DNA from: Closterium sp. NIES-65
Taxonomy: Eukaryota > Streptophyta > Zygnematophyceae > Desmidiales > Closteriaceae
Direction: 5' to 3'
DNA: 64,000 bases
Assembly: GCA_948144175.1 (NCBI GenBank)
Contig: CANXME010002010.1
Coordinates: 2,554,501 to 2,618,500, forward strand
In this document: piece by piece, positions 57,401 through 64,000 of the stretch
Position numbering within the stretch: position 1 is the first letter of the stretch
Layout of the letters: each line of letters opens with the position of its first letter
Made by a program: the position numbers and the translations under genes
The notes under the pieces: generated by a model
What the model was told of the DNA's origin: nothing
Database searches by the model: none
What the model saw: the letters and a program-made list of their open reading frames with translations, nothing else

Positions 57401-59448
57401 TGCTCGCACTAGTGGTCGCGGTTCGCGTCAGCGTCCTCCTCCTGTCCCTGGCACGCACCGGATGTCTCTGCGTCCGTCCACTGATCCTCTACGTGCCCCT
57501 TTACCTTCTCCTCCTGAGTCTTCTCTTCCTGCTCTTGCCGACCCGGAGTCGGACTCTCTTCGTGCTGCCAGTCCTACTGTCACGCGTCTCCTTGCTACTG
57601 TTGTCACTGACCCTTCCTTTGAGTCCACTGCTGCGTCTGTCCTAGTTGCTGAGCTCGTCGACTTTGCTAGTCGCTGTCGCCTAGACTATGCCGCCAGTCT
57701 TGTTGCTGAGTCTGAGTCTGTCTGTCCTCCGTCTGTCGGGGGTGAGTGTGCCCTTGGCACGGACGTCCTTGAGGACAGGCAGGAGGAGTTCCAGTGTCTG
57801 GCTGCTGCTTCACCTCATCTCGTGTCCGTACTGCTTACCCCTGAGGGAGACCCGGATGCACTTGACATCCCGACTCCGCGCTCTTACGCGGAGGCGATAG
57901 AGGGTCCCTACTCCTCTCAGTGGCAGGCAGCTATGGACGCAGAGATGGCTTCCTGGAAGTCCACAGGCACCTACGTTGAGGAGGTTCCCCCGCCTGGTGC
58001 GAACATCGTCAGTGGCATGTGGATTTTCAGGGTGAAGCGGCCGCCGGGTTCTCCGCCTGTCTTCAAGGCGCGTTACGTGTCTCGTGGCTTCAGTCAGCAG
58101 CAGGGAGTTTACTACTTTCAGACCTTCTCTCCCACCCCGAAGATGACCACTCTTCGGGTACTGCTACACATAGCTGCTCACCGTGACTACGAGCTTCACT
58201 CTCTTGACTTCAGCACAGCTTTCTTGCAGGGCAGCCTGCACGAGGAGATCTGGCTGCGCCGCCCACCTGGCTTCACTGGGTCTTTTCCTCCTGGCACCCA
58301 GTGGAGCCTCCGGCGGCCAGTCTACGGTCTTCGCCAGGCACCGCGTGAGTGGCACGACACACTGAGGACTACACTTGCGGCTCTTGGGTTTGCTCCCTCT
58401 ACTGCCGACCCGTCGCTGTTGTTGCGCACCGACACTTCTTTGCCGCCGTTCTACATCCTCGTGTACGTCGACGACTTGGTCTTTGCCACAGCTGACACTG
58501 CTGGACTCGCCCACGTGAAGTCCGAGCTGCAGAAGAGACACACGTGCACAGACCTGGGTGAACTGCGCAGCTACCTTGGCTTGCAGATCACCCGCGACAG
58601 AGCACGCCGCACCATTACCCTGACTCAGTCACACATGGTGCAGCAGGTCCTTCAGTGCTTCGGCTTCACGTACTCCTCGCCTCAGGCCACTCCTCTGCCT
58701 ACTCGCCACTCGCTCTCAGCTCTGCCTTTGGATGAGTCCGTAGAGTCGAGTGGCCCGTACCCAGAGCTTGTTGGCTGCCTCATGTACCTGATGACCTGCA
58801 CTCGACCTGACCTTGCATACCCTCTTAGCATTCTTGCACGCTATGTTGCTCCTGGGAGACACAGACCGGAGCACATGGCTGCAGCGAAGAGGGTGTTGCG
58901 CTACTTGTGCAGTACGTCAGGCATGGGGCTTGTGCCTGGAGGGCAGATTCGAGTGGTCCTCACTGGGCACGCAGACGCTTCTTGGGCTGACGACCAGGCT
59001 ACGCAGCGGTCGTCACAGGGTTACGCCTTCATCCTTGGTTCTGGCTCTGTTTCGTGGCGGGCTACCCGCTCGTCTTCTGTTCTCGGCTCCAGTTGTGAGG
59101 CTGAGATCTACGCCGGGGCCATGGCTGCACAGGAGCTTCGCTGGCTCACCTACCTGCTGACTGACCTTGGAGAGCCGCCTCGTTCTCCTCCAGTGCTGTA
59201 CGTAGACAACAAGGCCATGCTGGCCTTGTGTCGAGAGCAGAGACTGGAGCATTGAACGAAGCACATTGCTCTCCGCTACTTCCTTGCTCGTGAGCTACAG
59301 CAGCGTGGTCAGCTGCGTCTTGCGTACGTGGCCTCTGAGGCCAACACCGCTGATATCTTCACCAAGGCGCTTGCGCCTTGTGATCATCAGCGCTTCTATA
59401 CTCAGCTGGGTCTTGTGCCTGCCTTGCCTCACTTGCTCACCTCTTGAC
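54407..59448 (+). pseudogene. COP-E pol (protease-integrase-RT-RNase H), three lesions
   Basis: One frame covers the QPQRRPRESLTPQQLREWY region, the zinc-finger-like Cys/His stretch, protease (FTLDSGASRSFF), GAG-pre-integrase (HHRLGHPSLL) and integrase (HMDVWGP, VVDDYSRYTT, HSDRGEEFSS, SPQQNGIAERR) up to TAA 56417-56419, where sisters have Tyr. After the GGAEP linker a one-base shift near 57112 moves the frame. RT (YVDDLVFA, about 58460) and RNase H follow to TGA 59253-59255, where a sister copy has Arg. The tail stays readable to TGA at 59446-59448. Only three lesions suggest recent death. Confidence 0.83.
56580..56770 (+). repeat. 15-bp GGTGCTGAGCCTGGG repeats in the IN-RT linker
   Basis: About a dozen units encode GGAEP/GGATP pentapeptides. 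Equivalent arrays with different copy numbers occur in COP-C (39590-39750) and COP-D (complement, 42430-42660). Confidence 0.85.
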
Positions 59449-59661
59449 CTTGCTTGTACTGTTACATATATATATACATGTGCTCTTGCTTGTCTAGCCT
59501 TTTATATACCTATGTACTCCTGCATGTGAACTGGCCTTGTGGCCTTGACCTTGTGCTCGGAATGTGTGGTGACTTTGTGATCCACCCTGAGCTTGCTTTG
59601 CTTTGCTTTGCTTGACTGGTCTTGTGACCCTTTGTACTCCCCCACTTTGCCTATGGGGGTG

Positions 59662-59739
59662 TGTCAGAGCATTATAGCTTATGCTTTTGTGTAGGCTGTA
59701 GTGGGGTAGCCTATATAGGGTACAACCCAATTAGGGTTA
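59662..59739 (+). repeat. 3' LTR of COP-E, cut by GYP-C
   Basis: The first 78 bp of the LTR follow CTATGGGGGTG. The break comes after AGGGTTA. Confidence 0.82.
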
Positions 59740-60069
59740 TGTTACGGGTGCAATGAATCGAGGTAGCGAGAATTGCACTAAGGTGTCAAAACGAGTACAA
59801 AATGTGAGCGAAGGCATGAGCGAACATTTATACGCGAAACATGCAAAACGGTAACGCGGTGCGTGCGAGCTGGCTAGTGCTACGCTGGAGCGAGGCTCGG
59901 GCTAGTCCCGAAGCGTAGGCCGATGCGGCCATGCCAGCAGTGCGAGGTTTGGCAAAACAGTGCGCGCGAAGTCGGCGAAGTTCCGTTAGCAGTAACGGGC
60001 GAACAATCGGCTGTTTTGCTGTACGCGATGTAGTCGGCTCCGTAAGGAATGCCGAGAAAATTCCTCACA
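59740..60069 (-). repeat. 3' LTR of GYP-C
   Basis: Intact copy of the chromovirus LTR, TGTGAGGAATTTTC...CCCGTAACA on the reverse strand. It is used here as the length standard for the split copies. Confidence 0.87.
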
Positions 60070-60099
60070 CTACCCCCCCCGCTTAAGAAGCCCCCTCCG

Positions 60100-61897
60100 C
60101 TACGCGAGTGCGTGTATATCGCGGAACCCCCGGCTCCTCAGGTACACTTGCAGGGCAGGGTGATTTTCGATGTTGCTCAGGGGCACCCAGCTATCTTCAG
60201 TTGGCGTGCGGTCTTTCCAGCGAACGAGGAATTCAATCCTCCTGATTCCTGTGGCGTGGCGGATCCGATGGCTCAGAAATTTTTCGGGCTCGATGATCGG
60301 CTCTGATGCAGGGCGAGTCATTGATTGTGGCCGGTGACGCGGCAGTTGACTTGTGGTCGGGATGTATGGGCGAAGTAGGCTGACGTGGAACGAAGGGCTG
60401 ATGTACTAGTCGGTTGGCAACAGTAGGTGTGCAGTGACGGGTGTGATCATGTGACTGATTTGGAATGGTCCACAGTAGCGCGGTCGTAATTTCGGTACGT
60501 CGGGCAGTCGCAGATTTTGCGTGTCGAGCAGCACGTAATCTCCAGATTGGTACGTGACAGGACGGCGGTGGCGATCAGCGTTGCGCTTAGCGATGACGTT
60601 GGCTTTTTTTATTGCTTCGGCGGCTCTGGTACGGGCAGCTTGCAGGATTTCGGCGAATTGTTGTGCACGTGGCGTTGGGTTGTCCGGACTCGGCGTCATG
60701 GGCACTGTGGGGTTTTGCCCATAGTTCAGGTAGAACGGGGACTGCTGCGTCGTGGCTGATGTGGCGTTGTTGTACGCGAACTCGATCAGCGGCAGCTGCT
60801 GCTCCCAGGTCGTGGGGTCGTCGCACGTGGCACGAATCAACTGCTCCATCGTCTGATTCGTCCGCTCCGTTTGGCCGTCGGTCTCGGGGTGGTACGACGA
60901 ACTGAACTGTAGCCTGGTCCCGAACTGCTCCCAGAGGTTCTTCCAGAAGTTGCTGGTAAATTTCGTGTCCCTGTCGCTGATGATTGCTGCTGGTATCCCG
61001 TGTAGGCGAACAACGGCTGCGATGAACAGGCGCGCGGTCTCCTCGGCTGAGATCGACTTTTTGCACGCAGCGAAGTGTGCCATCTTCGTCAGCCTATCCA
61101 CGACGACCATCACTGCGTCGTTACCCCCAGGGTTCGAAGGTAACCCTGTGACGAAGTCCATGGTTACTTGCTGCCAGGCGCGTTCGGGCGGTGGGATCGG
61201 CTGCAATTGACCCGCCTTCCGCTTCCTTGAACTCTTCATCACCTGACACGTCGGGCACGAGCCCACGTACTGCTGTACGTCGGTCAACAGCTCCGGCCAG
61301 TAATAATACCGCTGCAGTTGCTGTCGCGTTTTTTCGACCCCGAAATGTCCCGAGGTAATCCCGTCGTGTGCCTCCTGCAGTAGCAGCTCCCTCAGTAGTG
61401 AGTACGCGGGTACCCAAATGCGGTTGGTGCCTGTTTTTACGTAATAGACTCCTTTTGCTTCTGCCAGTTGCTGTGAATTTCCGGTCGTGAAAAATGGGTC
61501 TGTGCGGTATCCGTGGGTGAATAGGCCAGTTAAAAGCGGGTTGGTCTGGGCGAGTAGGATGGCGTGGAGTTGGGCGGTGGGGCGGGTGAGGGCGTCGGCG
61601 ATGTTGGATGCTCCTTTTTTGTACGTGACGGTGTAGTGAAAATTGGACTCGAGATAGTCCAACCAGCGAATCTGTCGTGGGTTGAGATTCGGTTGGGCGC
61701 GAAGGTACTGTAGCGAGCGGTGGTCTGTCCGTACTGTCACGTCGGCGCCAGTCAGGTAACACCGCCAAACTTTGAACGCGTGCACGATCGCTAGCATCTC
61801 GCGGTCGTGTATCGGGTAGTTACGTTCGGGCGGGTGTAGTTTGCGGGACTCGTACGCGATTGGCTGGAGGTCGTGTATCGGGTAGTTACGTTCGGGC
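60100..61897 (-). pseudogene. GYP-C RNase H-integrase-chromodomain
   Basis: In the reverse frame from 61897: RNase H end (LDYLESNFHYTVTYKKGASN), integrase zinc region (HDGITSGHFGVEKTRQQL ... CPTCQVM), core (VVVDRLTKMAHF, ISDRDTKFTSNFW, YHPETDGQTERTN, with D-D-E present) and GPFQI. A TAG at 60406-60408 (TGG in GYP-A) lies about 30 codons before the chromodomain (60100-60321: RIEFLVRWKDRTPTEDSWVP). Apart from that stop the integrase-chromodomain frame is intact. Confidence 0.83.
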
Positions 61898-62216
61898 AGC
61901 GCGACGAGGCCGCTAGGGGCCGCTAAGGGCGACGCGACGGGGCCGTGAGGGGCATAGTGAGGGCGCGACGGTAAGGAAGGCACACGAGGCGCGACTCGGG
62001 CCTAAGCGTAGCGCGCTCCGGGCAGGAAATTGTTTTTCGTAGTGGTGGGCCCTAGGAATCGTTCCCGTTAGGGAACCTGCTCGATACCATGAGAAGAAAC
62101 GAGAATGAATGAACTATGAATGAATTGGGTACAAGTACTAACCCTAATTGGGTTGTACCCCTTATGGGCTACCCCACTATAGCCTACACAATATGCATGA
62201 GCTATATGTTATGACA
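61898..62216 (-). mobile_element. COP-F: copia LTR plus leader fragment
   Basis: The LTR 62090-62216 (127 bp, TGTCATAACATATAGC on the reverse strand) is followed by TGGTATCGAGC, the hairpin GTTCCC-TAAC-GGGAAC (62061-62076), GGGCCCACC (complement 62044-62052) and about 150 bp of GC-rich leader. Nothing else of this element remains. Confidence 0.75.
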
Positions 62217-62319
62217 TGGTTGGCTAGGGAAGTTGGCGTGCGACACTTCCCCACTTTTGCCTCAGCACCAATTGCAAAATAAATTTCAGGTACATGAGAC
62301 TTTCAACAACTCTTGACAT
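62217..62319. other. Short unassigned spacer between two copia LTRs
   Basis: About 100 bp without similarity to the elements around it. It may be residual host sequence or part of an older element. Confidence 0.3.
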
Positions 62320-62559
62320 TGTCAGAACATATCTATAGCTTATACTGCTGTGTAGGCTGTAGTGGGGTATCCCATAGGGGGTACAACCCAGTTAGGGTTT
62401 CATATTTGTACTGCTTTCATTCATAGTTCATTCATTCCTGTTTTCCTATTCTCACATGGTATAGAGCGGGTCCTACCTTAGGACCGTTGTCTGGGCCCAC
62501 CGACGCGCGCCCCGAGGCGCGCCCTTTTTTTTTAGCGACCCCTCGGGTCGCCTTTTCAC

Positions 62560-63420
62560 TCGCGGCCCCGCCGCCTCCTCTGACGCGGCTTTGCCGCCTC
62601 CCCTGACGCGGCCCAGCCGCCTCCCTTGACGTGGCCCCGCCGCCTCCCTTGACGCGGCCCCGCCGCCTCCCTTGACGCGGCCTCGCCGCCTCCCCTGACG
62701 CGGCCCCGCCGCCTCCCCTGACGCGGCCCTGCCGCCTCCCTTGACGCGGCCCCGCCGCCTCCCTTGACGCGGCCCCGCCGCCTCCCCTGACGCGGCCCCG
62801 CCGCCTCCCCTGACGAGGCCCCGCCGCCTCCCCTGACGCGACTCCGCCGCCTCCCCTGACGCGGCCCCGCCGCCCCCCCCCCTGACGCGGCCACGCCGCC
62901 TCCTCTGACGCGGCCCCGCCTCTGCTGCCGACGGCCCCGCCGCTGCACTCTACGGCCCGCCGCTGCACCCTGCCGGCCCGTCGCTGCTCCTGCCGGCCCG
63001 CCGCTGCACCCTGCCGGCCCGCCGCTGCTCCTGCCGGCCCGCCGCTGCACCTACCGGCCCGCCGCTGCACCCATCGGCCCGCCGCCTCTTACGGCCCGCC
63101 ACTTGCACCTGCCGGCCCGCCGCTGCACCTGCCGGCCCGACGCTGCACCTGCCGGCCCGACGCTGCATCTCCCGGCCGAGCCGCCCCAGCAGCCGAGCCG
63201 CCCGGGACCCGAGCCGCCCTGCCGCCGAGCCGCCCGGGAGCCGAGCCGCCCTGCACCCGAGCCGCCCAGCCGCCGAGCCGCCCGGGAGCCGAGCCACCCT
63301 GCACCCTAGCTGCCCAGCCGCCGAGCCGCCCGGGAGCCGAGCCGCCCTGCGCCCGAGCCGCCCAGCCGCCGAGCCGCCCGGGAGCCGAGCAGCTGTGCAC
63401 CCGAGCCGCCCAGTCGCTGA
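62560..63420. repeat. GC-rich tandem repeats in the COP-G leader
   Basis: A 23-bp unit (GCCGCCTCCCCTGACGCGGC plus CCC) repeats about 14 times at 62565-62890. Shorter GCCCGCCGCTGCACC units (62945-63150) and GAGCCGCCCGGGAGCC units (63175-63420) follow. Confidence 0.88.
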
Positions 63421-63524
63421 GCCGCCTTTCTGCTGCCTGCACGACCTGCCCTGCCTGGTGAGCACTGTCCCACTGACACTGCGAGCTCTTTCCCTACTGC
63501 TTGCACTGCGTCGCTGTCGTCACC

Positions 63525-64000
63525 ATGGCTACCCCTAGTGTCCTAGCTTTTGACGCTGAGGGTCGCGCCATTGATTTTGAGGTCTGGTTAGACGACCTGC
63601 AGCTGTTCTTACAGTGCGACAGGGCTGACGACCTTTCTCTCTTTGACCTCACCTCTGGCGCCTCTCCTGCCCCTGCTGCTGATGCTGATCCCGCTGTCCG
63701 CTCTAAGTGGGCCACCCGCGATGCTGCTGCACGTCTTGCTGTGCGTCGCCACCTCCCTACCTCTGAGCGTGCGCACTTTAGTCAGTACAAGAGTGCTCAG
63801 ACCTTGTACGACGCTGTAGTTGCGCGCTACTCCTCCCCTGCCACTGCTGCACTGAGCCGTCTCATGCTTCCCTACCTCTTTCCTGACCTCTCTGCCTTTC
63901 CCACTGTCGCTGACCTCATTACGCACCTCCGCACTAGTGACACTCGCTACCGCGCCGCCCTTCCTGCTGAGTTCTGCGCTAAGAACCCCCCCCCCATGTA
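63525..64000 (+). CDS. Copia Gag N-terminus (partial, open at window end)
   Basis: From ATG 63525 the frame is open to the end (158 codons) and ends in a run of prolines. It matches COP-D Gag almost residue for residue: SVLAFDAEGRAIDFEVWLDD, RSKWATRDAAARLAVRRHLP, SRLMLPYLFPDLSAFPTVAD, HLRTSDTRYRAALPAEF. This is the UBN2-type Gag fold that packs copia RNA. There is no stop in the visible part, so this may be the least damaged gag of the family here. Confidence 0.85.
   Translation, partial: MATPSVLAFDAEGRAIDFEVWLDDLQLFLQCDRADDLSLFDLTSGASPAPAADADPAVRSKWATRDAAARLAVRRHLPTSERAHFSQYKSAQTLYDAVVARYSSPATAALSRLMLPYLFPDLSAFPTVADLITHLRTSDTRYRAALPAEFCAKNPPPM

Larger units (their letters stand above)
52893..59739 (+). 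mobile_element. COP-E: nearly full-length copia element lacking N-terminal gag
   Basis: The 5' LTR is 52893-53021 with TGGTATCAGAGC at 53022-53033. The 3' LTR starts at 59662 and is cut at 59739 by GYP-C. Over the shared 78 bp the LTRs differ at one site, so the insertion is young. Protease, integrase, RT and RNase H are present; the MATPSVL-type gag domain seen in COP-D and COP-G is absent. Confidence 0.82.
59740..61897 (-). mobile_element. GYP-C: 5'-truncated chromovirus
   Basis: The 3' LTR is 59740-60069 (330 bp, outer 5-mer GGTTA). The purine tract complement (CTACCCCCCCCGCTT) is at 60070-60085. Then come chromodomain, integrase and RNase H in reverse orientation, ending at a scar at 61870-61897 that joins a copia leader. 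RT, protease, gag and the 5' LTR are missing. Confidence 0.82.
62320..64000 (+). mobile_element. COP-G: 5' part of a copia element running off the window
   Basis: LTR 62320-62456 (137 bp, TGTCAGAACATATC...TTCTCACA), then TGGTATAGAGCGGG, hairpin GGTCCTA-CCT-TAGGACC (62469-62485), GGGCCCACC (62493-62501), an oligo-T tract, repeat-rich leader and an open gag frame. Confidence 0.85.

Noticed and set aside
41523-60408. TAG reassigned to a sense codon in this organism
   Set aside because: The UPF0426-like and DLH genes end at TAG right where their families end, and some retroelement TAGs replace Trp, Glu or Leu rather than one amino acid. Mutation explains the pattern better.

Overview
The window looks like nuclear DNA of a streptophyte plant, most likely a charophyte alga (perhaps a zygnematophyte) or an early land plant. 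The evidence is short GT-AG introns, a plant-type PMR5/TBL wall-polysaccharide acetyltransferase, two proteins with plastid transit-like N-termini, Ty3/gypsy chromoviruses with chromodomains, many Ty1/copia elements primed at a TGGTATCAGAGC site, PIF/Harbinger-type MITEs and a multi-exon hAT transposase. The assignment is by inspection only.

Layout. Positions 1-5.6 kb are a host gene island: the tail of an unknown gene, a four-exon TBL gene (786-3414), a Harbinger-like MITE (3658-4426) and a three-exon plastid UPF0426-like gene (4596-5576). A complete gag-protease-only LTR element with TSD GCTGC follows (5669-10681). Next is chromovirus GYP-A (10763-20990, +). Its 5' LTR holds a MITE, and its 5' internal region is replaced by a truncated reverse-strand copia (COP-A, 11276-17222). 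Host DNA returns at 20991-25104 with a three-exon plastid dienelactone-hydrolase gene (22066-24085, with a long GT microsatellite in intron 1) and a MITE.

From 25105 to 52892 one reverse-strand chromovirus (GYP-B) carries a Russian-doll nest. Its 3' LTR was hit by a hAT MITE, by a potentially autonomous hAT transposon (itself carrying a solo LTR in an intron) and by a mini-copia (COP-B) with an intact RT-RNase H frame. The GYP-B interior holds COP-C (33433-48713). COP-C holds the non-autonomous element NON-1 and the reverse-strand copia COP-D. A second non-autonomous element, NON-2 (49763-51185), lies farther on. COP-E (52893-59739) cut the GYP-B 5' LTR, GYP-C (59740-61897) cut the COP-E 3' LTR, and fragments COP-F and COP-G (running off the window) follow.

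Pre- and post-insertion sequences and 5- or 8-bp target duplications allow the order of events to be read. The most novel signal I found is a leader module shared by the copia family and the coding-less NON elements: directly after the primer-binding site lie a small hairpin whose paired bases covary between copies, a self-complementary GGGCCCACC motif and an oligo-T run. It is a candidate packaging or dimerisation signal through which non-autonomous elements could use copia proteins. Also notable are a TBL gene stopped one codon after its catalytic DxxH motif, a copia gag-pol frame broken only by four TAG codons, and an excess of TAG stops at CHG sites, as expected from methylcytosine deamination.
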